Shown here piece after piece: positions 13,001 through 26,733 of a DNA stretch of 64,000 nucleotides (positions are counted from its first letter, which is position 1; every line of letters starts with the position of its first letter). The translations under genes and the position numbers were made by a program. The stretch is from Pyrus communis. Taxonomy: Eukaryota > Streptophyta > Magnoliopsida > Rosales > Rosaceae. The DNA is taken from positions 5,498,872-5,562,871 of the forward strand of contig NC_084807.1 in assembly GCF_963583255.1 (NCBI RefSeq). The letters run 5' to 3'. The notes beneath the pieces were generated by a model. It worked only from the letters and a program-made list of their open reading frames with translations, did not search any database and was not told the origin of the DNA.

Positions 13001-16000
13001 ATGAAGTCACAAGAGTGCTACTTACATGGGAAGTTCTAATCTTCCACTGCAATTGATCATGTAGATGCTGTAGATTCAAGAAAGCAAAAATCAATTAAGA
13101 AAACCCGTCGCTAGACCGATTGACAGAAAACTCATCCCTAGATACCCAAAGAATCCTCTTAAATCCTGAGGAAAAGAAGACAAAATTTATTGCGCTAAGA
13201 TTCGGGGCCTGTCTATCAACTAATTTTGTTTTGCTCTGCTTTTTTCATTATAAATCTAACACAAGATCTGATCCCACTTGTCTATTCTGAACAATTATCA
13301 GTGTGCCAAATAGGTCACCTTAACTCAGCATTAATTGGATGTTCATTGGCTTGATCTTTTCTTTTTAATCATCTGAGACATCTCAATTTCAGGGAAGATT
13401 ATCTTACTTATTACTATAAGCTTAATGGAATGCACTATATTTTATGTACACCAGACAAACTATCCCCAATTTTTTATGACACAATACATTTAGTTATCAA
13501 TCCCGCAGAATGATAAGAGTAGTATATACATTTTTTTTTTAGTGGAAGTTCCTTCCACAAACTTTTAGACTGAAGACTAATAATTCTAAACTGGTATGTA
13601 TTCTGTAAAAGTTAAACCTGTGAGACTATCATGGACATAGAAAAACAAAATATATAGCGTAAAATAAGAACAATAAAATGCAGATATCTCCTTAAAGGAT
13701 GTTACAACAGAATATGGCATCACCCATAAGCCATGACACTCGTTCTTGTAGCATATGTCATCTGTATGCTATATGATTGTTACCTTTAAACTGTTCGATA
13801 TGGCAGACGCATTTATGACATGGGGCAAAATCCCATATTCACCCAATAACCCTAGCATGGATGACATGAAGATATACTTCTCATCGTCTGCAGCCTAACA
13901 AATACATAACAATCAGTAGCCGTAACAGAAATTGAAAACAATAAAAAAAATAAAAATAAAAAACTGGCAGTTTTTAAAAGCACAGACATAAGAAATGCAA
14001 GGAACAAATAAAGATGACATATCCAAAGTTATTCAGGCAAACATATAGAAACACTGGACATGTAATAAACTTTATCCTGATTAGAAAACAAATGCTGTCG
14101 ACTCACATTAGGAAACTTTACACCGACAATCAGACATAAGTTTGTGTTTACATCCATTCTAAAACAATAAATAAGTGGTGAAAGCTCACTAGGCACCAAA
14201 CAAACCAATTAAGGAAATTTCGAATAAGAACAAAATTTCCAGGTCAAATGATAATTAAAGAGCTCTAGTGCCTACACTTTTCTATGTAAGTTCTGTGAAC
14301 CAATGGAACACCATACTTCAAGCAGGGAAGAATAAGCTTGTTAAATAAATGAGTAAAAAATGGCATCTAATCTTGTCCATCAGATAGATTATACACAAAC
14401 TATCATTTCTTTCTCTCTCTCGAACCGGTTAAATAATACCATGTACCGACCAGCTGGAGCTCAAACTCAACCTCCACCCATTTATTTTTAGGAAACGTCC
14501 ACACAACAGATATATCCTCTGAGCTTTTAAATTTTCATCAACAACCTTACAAGTTTTTGGAAAAAAAAGCTTTCCTTTCCCAGGATATAAGCCAAAAAGT
14601 TACTTCTATTTTGTATTGTCATGGAGGTCTTCTGAGAAACCCAGTCAAAGAGCTTTTATTGTCATGAAATAGAGACAATTGTAACAAATGGTATTGCAAC
14701 CCATTTTCCCAATACGATTTCTTGGGCATCATTGTTGCTATTTTTTCTATAAACAACAAAGAATAGGACTTCCTGTTACAAACTACCATAATAATCTAAA
14801 ATAGCCAGTAACATTTTCAATTATTACTTTACCTTCAATTCATGAGTTAGTTTAAGATTTTCTTCAAGATCTCCTTTTCTGCGAGCCAACTCATTTAACG
14901 CAGAAGTAGTGGCTTCGTTCTGCTTCTCATCAATTGCCTATCAAACGAGGTAATATCATTTCATGCTTCAGAAGTTGCAAACAAAGACTACAAGTATCTT
15001 CAATTTTACAAAAGCAGAATTCCAAGAAAAAACCATAATAATTCTCAAGCGATGGACAAACCATCCGTAAGTCAGCAAATTTCCTCTCCAATGCATACTT
15101 CTCATTCACCAAGCGCAATTCCTGATACAATGAAGACTACGTAATCCTCACATTTGAGTATGCAAAATAACACCAATTAAAAAAAAATAAAGCAAATATT
15201 TGTGGGGGGAAAATAAAAGGCAAGCTATGAACTGATATACCTTCACACAAGCAACAGTAACTTGCCCACGAAGAAATTGGATCTCCTCTTCCTGAGCTCT
15301 GGCTCGGGAATAAAGTTCCTGTTCATTAAATTACATAGTGTCAAAATATCAATAAAGTTTCATTTTTTAAGTGTAGATTAATGAAGTACCAGTACCATAG
15401 CTTCTGGATCTTTAATATGGACACCATTGTCATCTTTTAAATTCTTTGGAGCAAGCTGTGTTTCAGAGCCATGCCTACAGATGGAAGGGGGGAAAAAGAT
15501 GCTTCACATCAGGAAGATACTACAAACCACTATAAATTACGTAAGTAATGGGGATCTGTATTTCATGGTATAGATGCTCAATGAAGGAAATAATTAAAAA
15601 TTTCATAAGAACTTCAGAGCTTTTGTGCAGAGTGCACTGGATGAGACTTATCTACCACATATAAGTTCTTATATGCGCAGAAAAGCTCTTAAGTTCTTAT
15701 GAAAAATTTCATAAGAACTTATATGAAGTTGAAAATTATGAGACTTTTCAACATCATATAAGTTCTTTTTCAACTTAAAAAGAATATTATAAATATTTAT
15801 TACTTATCATCCAGATAAGATTTCTAATCCTAAATGGCTGTCTTGTGACTCCAAGGCTTCGTGTTTTCAACCTTTTTAATGGACCAAATAAGAATCTCGC
15901 TGCTCTTCTTAATCAATATCTGTTTTGTCGGTTACATTCTTTATCACCATTTTCATTGTCTAGAAACTTCTTAACTAGAAAAGCAATAACTAAGTCTACA

Positions 16001-16493
16001 ATCCACGTATACAAACCACAGCTCAAGCTCCAATTTTCAAATATAAAGTTATCTTAACAGTTGACAAAGCATAAAAGGTTCCTACTGTTCTTAATACCAA
16101 AAGTCTTTTCTCCAGCAATCTCCGGAGAAACTCTCATGTCCACCATTTTGAGCATAACTAAATTCTAGCCCGTAAGGGTCGTAAAATCATTGAAAAAATA
16201 AAGTCCACGAGCTACGCAACCTAATTCGCGCTCTAGGCTAGCATGAAATAATTAACAAGTGCGAAAGAAGTTTCCATCAATTTATTTCCTTCCTTACCAA
16301 AAGGGATTTATAACAATGCTCAACTATTAAAAATAGAGAAATACTGAATCAATCAACCTAGAAACACAATCCTGGTGAATAAATACTATTTGTAATAAGC
16401 TGGTTTTGGGTATTACCTGTTGAAGACATCAGTGCTCCTATTCTGCGTCCCACGATCCGTCAACTGCTGAGATGCACTTGTACTCGAAGACAT
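7015..16493 (-). CDS. coiled-coil protein with a single AIR9-like (A9) domain, 529 aa, 19 exons
   Basis: Exons in transcription order: 16493-16417, 15474-15390, 15318-15241, 15121-15062, 14937-14833, 13894-13784, 13067-13026, 12303-12181, 12072-11930, 11225-11107, 11024-10918, 10814-10772, 10640-10549, 10440-10392, 10037-9967, 8957-8838, 8460-8375, 8175-8130, 7047-7015. All introns are GT-AG, and the joined length (1,590 nt) is an open frame ending in TAG. Residues about 55-190 are charged and helical ([15 protein letters not shown] onward), a likely coiled coil. Residues about 314-410 resemble the A9 immunoglobulin-like repeat of the microtubule protein AIR9 ([35 protein letters not shown]). 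The C-terminus ([16 protein letters not shown]) resembles the AIR9 C-terminal end. A cytoskeletal role is inferred; I do not recognise an established name. Exon borders are my manual calls. Confidence 0.8.
7473..8002. repeat. foldback element with about 135-bp inverted arms in the last intron
   Basis: The left arm (7473-7608) and right arm (7870-8002) are inverted copies. Shared strings include CAAAGCATCTCTTTGTACTC, AAACTAACATCA and TCTCCATGCTTCAACTT. A spacer of about 260 bases separates them. The layout fits a foldback-type MITE or an inverted duplication lying in the last intron of the 19-exon gene. No clear target duplication was found. Confidence 0.6.
15601..15767. repeat. two adjacent hairpins in intron 1 of the AIR9-like gene
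   Basis: The first hairpin pairs 15601-15630 with 15675-15704 (arm begins TTTCATAAGAACTT; about 26 of 30 positions pair). The second pairs 15713-15735 with 15745-15767 (AAGAACTTATATGAAG; one mismatch). Both share the core CATAAGAACTT, suggesting a small foldback element that duplicated or nested in itself. Confidence 0.6.
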
Positions 16494-17089
16494 CTAATTG
16501 GCAGTTCAAGGTTCTCTTCAAGATAACCTCCGATATTAACGTAACTGATTGTTCCCATTATAACTAAGTGAATCTTGCATTTTACTCCATTTCATTATCC
16601 CATTCCCGAATTTAGTTTGAAAACTTTTGTATAAACCACTGCCAAAAATTGCAAGAAGCTCCCTACAATTAATAAGCTATAAAGAATTCATCAGACTGTA
16701 AGAAATATCAAAACAACAAACATTAGGTTCGTACGGCGTTTACCACGAAAACCCAACTATCCAAAATACATATTACAAATGCAATTAATTACAACTAGAG
16801 CTTCAATTAGTGAGAAATACCCTTCAAACCCAAATCATTAATCCATTAAAGAACCAATATTTGTCTTGATTTCAATTTCCTTTTTTTTTCCGTCCACATT
16901 TAGTAATTCCGCTGAATCACAGTCCCTCCTAAAACAGAAAAAATAACAGAAACCCAGTGACCCACGATCAGCGTTGAAGCTAAATCTTAACTCTCCACCC
17001 CAAAATTCTAAAACCCAAATAAAATTAAAAACTTGGGAATGTCCCGTAATAGTAATAAACGCAGATAATCATGATTAGAAAATGAATTG

Positions 17090-17235
17090 GGTACCTGTTG
17101 ATTTTGCAGAGGGATATATCCGAGGGAGCTATGAAAGGAAACCCAGCTACAGATCTGACACTCTGCCTGCCTAGTAGTCTTAGAGAGAGAAAGTTGTAGA
17201 GAGAGAGAGAGTTGTAGAGAGAGAGAGATGGGTTT
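17090..17235 (-). promoter_or_regulatory. probable 5' leader of the AIR9-like gene with (CT)n tracts and a donor site
   Basis: On the minus strand three CT-rich tracts (about 17177-17231) are followed by a leader ending CAAAATCAACAG then GTACCC, a good splice donor at about 17093. This suggests a noncoding first exon and a leader intron of roughly 600 bases before the ATG at 16493. The acceptor could not be fixed. Confidence 0.45.
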
Positions 17236-17439
17236 GTTCTTCCGAAGTCAATGGGGGATTAAGCTGGTTGAAGTTTTTTCCCACGTACCATTAATTCCTG
17301 CAAAATATGAAGTCTTGGTTGGCAGATGGAAGATTGGGATTTGAAAACGGGATTTTTCCTCTTTTTTTCTAAATATTAAAAATAATATTTGAGATTCACT
17401 TTTGTGTGTATTTAATTTTATGGTGGCCAAGAGGATAGG

Positions 17440-18732
17440 CGCAGTGTGAAACGGCGGCGTCCTTAGAAGTGGGATTCCTCGCCGACTCTAGCAGTTTGTT
17501 CCATTCGGATCCGGTTCCTCTCCGGACCTGTCTGTCCCGATGCTGCGGACCTGTTTATTCTGACCCTTGATTCAAATCGTACGACCGTAAATTAATTTTA
17601 AAATGTATGTTTCATATCACAGGAATATGATTTAGGAAGTATATTTCATAACACATTCATGCGTTGTATTAATAATAAAATGACATAATAAAATGACATT
17701 AGATAGTAGGTATGAATAAACTATTAATCAAACAATTTAAATCAAGAGTATTGATGCAGACCGTGATCGTATTACATTGTAATTCCAATTACCTAAGTTA
17801 TGGGTACTTGATTGAGTATGTTAATATTGATTAAATTAATTAATCAATTAACGTCGTATTGAGCTTTAAAAGTGAGTTTCATGAGTCTAGGCCTATTGGG
17901 CTTTGATCTATTGGGATTGTAAACCAAGTTGCACTTGACAACTTAAGTGAGAAAGCCCAAAAGACGCAAGGAACCTATTAGATTTGGAAGTTTCTTACAT
18001 ATTTATCAACTCAATTCGAAACGACACGAAAATAACAAGTTTTAGGTTGACACATTAACTAATAGAATCGTTATTAGGTCACACATTAAAAACATAATAA
18101 GTTTACCCGCGAGTAAACTCATTTCAATCCACTAAGAAAAAAGTTAATTTGATACTTTTAAACTACTAAAATACTTTGCTACAATAGTTATAGTACTTAA
18201 TCTCACATAAGTGTGAGGTTAAAAAAAATTCATTAAAAATACCAAAGCACATTAAAATTCATAATAATTAATTTACAAGTGTAGAAATGTGAAGAAAAAA
18301 AATATGCAAATGTTTGTGATCGCACCTTCTACACTTTGAAGATGGGTACAACTTGTTTGGATTTTTAATATCCTACATAAGGGAGTTCAAAATAAATAAA
18401 AATTCACAATACTTAATGTAAATGTATGAAAAATATGAAAAGAATATATAAATGCTCGTAATTACATCTTCTACGGTTAAACAATGACTAAACCGTCATT
18501 TAGATTTTTAATACCCTCCAAACCCTCGACAAGATGGTTTTGCATATTAAGCCCGCATATAGTGTTTGCAAAAGAAAAGAGACTCGGCCCGTTACGCTAC
18601 ATCCACTCTGACCCACTCTGACCGCCTATTTTGATTCTGCTGGCCCATTAATTCTTCCCTCCCTCCACCACCCACCTCCTCCTTCCCTCAAACGGAACTC
18701 CGTTTCCAAAAGCAGTGAAGGAGAGTGGCTTC
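17440..18732. promoter_or_regulatory. divergent intergenic region between the AIR9-like gene and MUS81
   Basis: About 1.3 kb lies between two head-to-head genes. No reading frame is supported. The MUS81-proximal end (18,540-18,660) carries GGCCCGTT and TGGCCCATTA, matching plant site II-type motifs, and then a CT-rich leader. Shared or bidirectional regulation is possible but only inferred. Confidence 0.4.
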
Positions 18733-21700
18733 ATGCAAGGGCTTTCTCCGACCACCCGTTCCGGCAGTTCTGAACCGGAAGACTTGACTAAAACCGGTAA
18801 TTTTCACCGTTCTTTGGATTTACATTCTCTGTTTTTACCACCTCCGTGTTGAATTCACCAGTTTTGCTGCCCAATTTGCCTTGTGTTTTAGATAAGAGAA
18901 GTAAAGGAAGTAGACGATATGTTCCGCAGAAGAATTCCGTGGCGTATGCATTGTTAATCACACTTTACCGGTAATCTGGACTTGTATTTAACTGTTTTTT
19001 TTTTTTTTTTTAATTTTTTGTGGATATTTTTTGTCATATTTTTGGAAGTAGGCGTTAGTAATGATTAGTTTTTCTCAGGGGACTTGAAAATGGGAATGAA
19101 TTTATGCGTAAACAGGAGCTTATCGATGCAGCTGAAGCGAGTGGACTTTCTCGTGTGCCTATTATGTATATTAATTTGGCAGTTAAATTCTTTTTTGTTT
19201 GTAATTTGTGCTTAATTTTGGGATGTTTGTGATGTTTTGAGACTTGGGTTGTGTGTTGTTAGGCCAGAGATGGGAAAGGGAAAACCAGGAGGTCCAGGAC
19301 ACTTTGCAGGTTCTGGAAGGGAATGGTATAGTGGATGGTCCTGCATGAAGACATTGGTAACCAAAGGCCTAGTTACAAAATCAAGCTGCCCAGCAAAGTA
19401 TGGCTTTTGTTTCTGCATTTGCTTCTCGTGTTTTTGTGCTACTGAGGATTTATATATTTATTATGTATTTTTTTCTGCCTCTGAACTTGTTAATTTGAAT
19501 GGTAAAATAGGCCACACTGGTTTTGTGAAAACTGAAAATGAACTATTTATAAAACAATCATCATTTACAAATTATACAGTACGAAAGATCTACTTTGACG
19601 TGGAATTCATAGAACCTTTGTTCTTTATAGAAGAATGCCTTGTGAACAGGAACATGGGTAAATGTTTGCATTCTAGGTAAATGGCATTTAAGCTGAATGT
19701 AATTTTAAGCAAAATATATGATTACCAGCTGCAAACCTTGTTTTTTATGGTTAGTTTCGACATGAGCTAGTACTTGCCTGAAGCAAATGCTGAAAAATCT
19801 TATGTATTCTGGCAATCAATTCTTATAAATTTACAAGTTGTCTAGTTGCACTTGGATTGCGTTTGTAACAGCAGATGTGTAATGCATGTTGCAAATGTAG
19901 GTACATGCTGACTGAAGAAGGTCAAGAAGCTGCACATGAATGTCTAACCAGGTCTGGTATGGCAGGTCCTGTCAGAAAAACTGCTAATGCCAAAGTGCCT
20001 TCTGTTCTGGATGTGGACACTACTTCACATCAGGAGCTTGATCATTCTGACTCAGGGGAAGAGGTCATATTGTTATCAACTAATGTGAGTAGGAAGAAGA
20101 ATTTGCTTGATATTCCAGAGGAATACATCGGGAAGGTATATGTCTAACTAGCTTCTAAATATTTACTTGAACAGTTGGTCTTTTTGACGTATCATGTTAG
20201 ATTGGAAGTGTCAAAATAGCACCTATACAGAGTTTTACAACAACCACAATTTAGGAGTCACAAGTTAAATTCTGGTTATATATTTGCAAGAGTGTAGTGG
20301 ATTCTTATAGCACCTTTTTTCTTGGATTTGAAAGTCACCTTTTTCCAGTATTGTTGAGCACAGCTGATATACTGTTAATATTTTGCTAATTGACTTATTG
20401 GGTTTTTAGAGTTATCCTGTGCCAAAGTCTACTTTGGATGGTTTCAAAGCCAGTCGGAATGTTTTCTTGTTGCCACCTCTAAGCTCTGGGGAGAGATTTG
20501 AAGATGCATATGATGTAATCTTGGTTTTGGATGATCGAGAGCAATTTGCCACTACGGGGTCAGTAGCTTATTATTTTTTTTCTTCTGCTGTTTCCATTTA
20601 TGATGAAGCTAGTCAATGGTACTTTTTGTTCTTTCTTGACATGGACAGAGTTTTGGGGTTAAAAATAGTCAGCAACATGAATGGTCCTTGCATACATGCT
20701 CTCTTTAGATCTCATAGCCAGTCACTATCCATATTTCTGGGGTAGGGTTGGCAATAATGCAGGAACTAGTTTTCCATCTCCATGCCCCACCTTCACCGCT
20801 ATTACTTATCCCCATCCTTGCCCCCCTCCTTGTCACAGAGGGTGCGTTGATTGCTTGTTCCCACCTTGCCTAATTATTAATTTCCCCATTTTCACCTTGT
20901 ATCCGTATCCCCATATCTGAACAACAAACAAACGGAAAACAAAACACCAAATGGATGAAAATTGATTCAATCAAGTAATTGTTAATATGGCACTTAGTGG
21001 GATAAGGCTTTGTTGTTGTTGTTTTCTTATTCTTTTACTATGTTCAATGGTAGTGTTCCCTCCTATTATTTGTCCATTGTTCTACTAGTGCTTTTAGAAT
21101 TGTGGCTGATGGTATATATTGTGTCTAGATCGCGGCCTGGAAGAATTATTGAGAATGTTCGCACTCAATTCAAAATCAAAATAGAGGTCAGTTTTTTTCA
21201 CTCTTTTGTATGCTAGTTCTTCTAACGGGTTCGTACATTAACTAGAAGTAGAATGTGTAGCATTGGTTATCATTTTAGATTCTTTATTATTGGTTTTTCA
21301 AAACAGGTTGACTTTTAAGACAGCTTGTTGTTACCTTGTTTGTATAGTTATTCATCTGCTTCATGTTTGAGTCAGGTGGAACAGTTAAATACAATGGAAA
21401 TTATTCTTGTATCCCTCTTTATTATGACTTATGAGCTAGTATTTTATGAATTGGCACAGTGGGATTCTGTGCAGGTACCCTGTTGACCTTTTTGGAAAAG
21501 TATATACCTTCAGAAATACCTGTAATATTATTGTAACTGTATTATTAATGCATTCATGTTTGTTTATCCTGGACCTTTTGGTTTGCAGCTACCCGCATCA
21601 ATGCTGTGGTTACCCTGAATTTAGTGTATTTTATAAAACAAACTGAGACATTCTTGCAACTGGGGCTCATTTTGATCTTTTCCCTACCCTCTATAAAGCA

Positions 21701-24700
21701 AGAAACCCACCATGGGATTTCAGTTTTTCCTCTATGAAGCACTCAACTGATTTAATCCGTTCAGCCTTGGTTAAATAGGGCATAAGCTCATCAGTTTCAC
21801 TTTCACCGTACTGGGACTATCTTAGTAGTTTAAGTAGCTAGCATAGGACTCAACTGCCCTATTTGTTGCTGCTTTGCAAATAGTTTTACATGGTTCTCTT
21901 GTTACTTTTCATCACAAAGTGATAAACTCAAGCACATTATTTCGCATTTTCTATTCCATTCTACTTTTTGTTTTAACCTTTTGGTATGTTTCCACTTGCG
22001 AAATCCAAAGGCCAATTTCTGAATTTGAGTATGTTACTCATAAACTTCAGTTTTGATTCTAAGAAATTTCTTAATAATTATTTGGCTCTGAAACCTTGCT
22101 GCTCTTGTTAAAAACGTTTTGGGTCAGTCACAGTGTTCCTCATGTGTTTGCTATTTCAAGTATCAAGTTGTTGCGATTGACCTAAACGGCATCATAAGAC
22201 TATTTTTGATAAATTCAAAAAGAGAAATTATAGTGTAGGTACTAGCAGCCGGCATTTCTGAGTGGTTGTCTGGTCCACTAAAATTTTGCCATTTGTACAG
22301 TTTTAGAATATAATAGTAATGTTTCCAGCCATTATTTTACTATGTAAATAATTGTGGCTTATGGTAGTGAAAGGTAATTCCTTATATTTGTTCCTGTTGC
22401 AATATATTTTCTTCTAGCTGTGAAACTGTATTTAACAATCTGACTCTTCTATAGGTTAGGAGGTTACCAGTTGGAGATGGAATCTGGATAGCTCGCCATA
22501 AACATCTTCAGAACGAATATGTACTTGATTTTATAGTTGAGAGGAAGAAAGTTGACGATTTGCGCTGTTCAATCAGAGATAACCGTTACAAGGACCAAAA
22601 ACTGAGGCTTTTGGTATTGATTCTTAAGACTCATGGGTTTATCTTTATTAACTATACAAAAATTTGCTATTATATGTTAATACATACTGTTTTACAATTG
22701 TTTCAGCATAAACTAAGCTGTTCCTTTACATGCTTAGTATCAAGCTATTTTATTGTGGAAACCTGGTTTCTCCTGTAATATACCTTTGCCTTTTAATATC
22801 TGCTTTCACTGCATTTAATTGGAAAATGTTGAATTACTGACCTTAAATGTTACAGCATGAAAAGGAGAATACCTAAGTAAAAACCTGAAACATATTCCTA
22901 TCAGTTGTTGCTCATATTCTTTTTCCTCCCATTACTATGGATATTATAAATTGAACGTCACATGATTGTCCCTTACTGAGGATTAATATTTAAAACATTT
23001 TGTCCGTGCTCATTTCATTGCTTAAGTATCTAGGATGAACGATCATGTATCTCCTATAAAATGTATTACCCAGGCAAGGAATTTGGTGGCTGCAGTTTTA
23101 GGCCGGATGCACTTGTGATTGTGGCATTCTGGGTGCATACTGCACATCTTAGTGCTTATTTCCCCAGTCTAAATTGACAGTGTTTTTTGGTAGGTATTGG
23201 CAATAAACGTTCATTTTTTTTTTTAATTGAAAGTAAATAAATCAAAAGTTTGTATGCATCAAAAACTTGTCTGAAGAAACAAAGTAAATGATTGAAGCAT
23301 TCTCTAGTTTAGAGAAAACAATTGGGAGTTTTGAGCAAGAATAAAGTAGCATTCTCTTGGGTAGTTTTTGTTATGGACTTCATACATTGTGTTTAATAGC
23401 TTAGTGAAACAGTGGTTTCCTTTTACATATGAATTTATTGCCACTTCCCAGAGTCCTCATTCCAGACTCACTGACACCAACCAGGTTGGGTTGTTTAGGC
23501 TGTCACACCTGTTTTCTGGCATTACCGAACAGAACCGTAGCTGATGGTGGCGGCGGTTCTTTTGTCAGTTGAGTGGTGGGGGTGGGCCATACCAAATTCC
23601 CCCCACCCCTAACAAGGAGTACTATTTGGTTTAGCAGTGCTTATGAATGCTGAATTTTCTGATTTATTTAGTTACTTGGCAGAGTAAATTTGTTGAGCTT
23701 GAGTTTTCACGTTTGCTGAATTATGGTTTTCCTGACTTTGTTGTAGTGATATTAATACCTTGTTTTGCATTATACTTCGGATACTAAAGGGAAACATGTT
23801 TGGACAGTAAAACCTCTATGTAGTCACCAAACCAATTATATTACTTTAGGGAGGTTATTACTTAATAGAGGTATGGTTCAAAAAAAATATTTTTTGACTT
23901 AGTTACCCTTAATGAATGTTGTATGGATACAAAGAAGCACATTAGTAGTAAAGCGTATGAATTTCCAGGATAAAGCATTAGAAAAAGAAAGACACCTAAT
24001 CTCTAAAATATTTAATTTCATCTTAAATTTTTATTGTAAAAATATAGGTTTTTTTTTTTTACATTGACAATTATTACTATGTGGAGTTAAGTTTCTTAAG
24101 ACAGGACCTAGAAAAACCATATTACAATATGGAGTTTATTCTTACATTTAACTGGCCCAAGTTAGGACCGTATTTTTTTTATGACTACATGGAGGTTATT
24201 CCTTTATAGAGTACCACTATAGTGAGGTTTTACAAGGCCCAAATTATCACGCCATAATTTTAAACATTTGGATTATATATTTAGCCCCTAAACCTTGGTT
24301 TGAAGCACTTGAATGATCCTGACCTTGTGTTTATGCAAGGTATGATTCACTCCATTGCAGTGAAGTGAATGACCAAAATTGATTGCAGATGCCTTCCTTT
24401 GGATCTTCATTATATATGAAAACTAATGAGAACGTACAAAGGTTGATTTGTATTAGTCTGTCATTGATTTGCTTGTGGCACTTCATGTTCGGTTCTTTTG
24501 TCTCGCACTGTCTACTAGAGAGATTTGTTTGCTTCTAAAGATATTGTTTAGCTTTCCTGAGAACGTTGGGTGTTCAGTGTGAAATATATTATTTCATGTT
24601 TATTCTGACATATTTGCTCCTTCAATTGCATGTGGCAGAGATGTGGTCTTAAGAAGCTGATCTATCTTGTGGAAGGTGATCCAAATTGTTCTGAAGCAGC

Positions 24701-26733
24701 GGAAAGCATTAAAACAGCGTAAGCATTTTTGTGAATATTCTAGATGGCAACATTTCTTCCTTCTTGACTATTCCATTTAAGGAAAATCATTTCTAAACTA
24801 AGAAAGTAAACCTCTTATTTTTATAAGTCATCAATAGAATACTGCTGAGTTTTCTTTTACCTTCTGTTTCCGTATGATCTACATCGGTGTAGTTCTGGTT
24901 TTCAAAGACCACAACCCCGCCAAAATATTCTCGTACTGTTCACAGACCTTTAAAAGGCTCAAATTAATTCTTCCATATCAAAAAGTCCCTAAATCAAACC
25001 TTAGTTTCTGCACTTTTGAAACCCTAATTTGTAGCCACTGCTGTTCAAGGTCTTCGGAAAGAATGCCCAATATCAAACCTCCTTGCTGCCTTATATATCT
25101 GTATTATCAAACAGGAAATCTAGTCCCTCCAAACCTGTAGTCTGAGTTGTCTTTCGTATAATAATTATGGTCATTGAAGTAGGGTTAATTTTGAAGGATA
25201 AAATAGAAAAAGATGGCATATTCTTACTATCTCTGGTTTCGATTAAAGGTTCTGTAGTATATACTTTTAGTTAGCATGTTAAGAAAAACTAAAGAGATAA
25301 GAGATATTAGTTTTAAATTTTAATACACATCTGAGGATCCTATAATCCTGTTTTTTAGGTCATGTTCTCAATTTGCCAGTCCAGTTTTTAGGTACCCATG
25401 ATGATTTTGCACTTCTCAAAACCCTTTGTGTGAGTGACTGAAAGTAAATCATATAATAATTCTTCTATTTATGTCCTAATGATTGCAAAAAAAACAATTA
25501 TCATTTGGAATCCATCTTCAACAGTTATAGTTCTCATTTCGTACAGCTGTTTCACAACTGAAATTTTGGAGGGATTCGATGTTCAAAGAACGAGTGGCTT
25601 GGCTGATACACTGAAGAAGTATGTTCATCTTACTCAAGCGATAACTCAGTATTACAAATCAGAGTATTTGGAGGAACAAAGTATGAATGCTGGGGTCTGC
25701 CCTTCTTTTGATGAGTTTATCAAAAGGTGCCAAGACCTGGATAAAATGACAGTTAGTGACGTATTTGCCATTCAGCTCATGCAGGTATGAACTGTTTCTG
25801 AGAGAAAGGAATATCATCTCTTATTTGACAGTTAACGATGTATTGGTTGGCTCTGATCCCTTTATGTAACAATGTATGGGTTCATTTATGGATAGTCAAA
25901 TGGAAGGAAATTAAATTCTGTGGGTTTGGCTTTTTCCTTTTTGCATGTATATCTAATATATACTGTCAACTTCGAGTTAGTGTCTGGAATTGTTTGATAA
26001 AGAATTCGGTAAATTACTCCAGAGCCATTTTTAACCAAATTTTATGATACGGTTTGGTGTAATTGCTTGGTTTGGACAACTAGGGCATTTCTAGTAACAG
26101 TGTGTTGAACAACGTCTACCTTCATCTTGAATTATAAATGCAGGTACCCCAGGTAACTGAGGAAGTTGCCATAGCTGTTCTTGATTTGTACCCCACGCTT
26201 TTATCTCTTGCCCGTGCCTACTCTCAGCTTGTAAGTCCTCACTCCCTTGGTTGGAATTTGAAATGCAATAGTGAATACCTATCACCAAGCGTGCCGCCCT
26301 TGGTGCTTCGGTGTGCAACCCTTTTTCTGCTCATTACATTTCCCCCCTAAAACATTTTCTACTTTACGTTCATTAATTTGCAATCTTTTAAGATTTCTTG
26401 TAATCTTGTTGAAAATAAAAGAGTTTAACGGTTGCTGGGTCATGACCGGATGGGACGGAGGGATTAAAGGTGGAAACAGAAATACTTTGTTTTCTTCTCT
26501 TAATTCCATTTCAGTTTGGTCTGATTACATTACCAAATAGCATTGATCTGTTTGTTTACTTATTTAACCTTGTTCTAACATTTTTTTTTTCACTCAAATT
26601 TCTTCATTTCTTTGTAAATTGTAAATAGGAAGGTGACGTCGATGCACAGGAGAAGATGCTTAAAACGCAGAGTAACAACGTTGTCAATGCAGGTGCTAGT
26701 AAAAATATATTTCAACTCGTATGGGGAAATTGA
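18733..26733 (+). CDS. MUS81 structure-specific endonuclease subunit (491 aa, 12 exons; short at the N-terminus)
   Basis: Exons: 18733-18796, 18892-18970, 19079-19165, 19263-19397, 19901-20135, 20410-20558, 21129-21186, 22455-22613, 24639-24718, 25547-25784, 26144-26230, 26629-26733. The joined 1,476 nt is open. MUS81 with an EME1-type partner cuts 3' flaps and recombination intermediates in the nucleus. Seen: a winged-helix-like region (NSVAYALLITLYRG, GREWYSGWSCM), an ERCC4 nuclease domain with VLDDRE, then GDG (276-278) and the catalytic ERKKVDD (298-304), and a C-terminal helix-hairpin-helix (QVPQVTEEVAIAVLD). The plant homologues I remember run to about 650 residues. This model starts at MQGLSPTTRSG and lacks the usual N-terminal helix-hairpin-helix and a central segment after DIPEEYIGK. 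The frame is open upstream of the ATG, so missed upstream exons cannot be excluded. Confidence 0.9.
23807..24233. mobile_element. TIR element (MITE-like) in MUS81 intron 8
   Basis: The left end GTAAAACCTCTATGTAGTC and the right end CTATAGTGAGGTTTTAC are inverted copies. Further inside, GGAGGTTATT recurs in inverted context. The 427-base element lies wholly in the 2-kb intron between exons 8 and 9. The superfamily is unclear and no convincing target duplication is visible. Confidence 0.55.
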
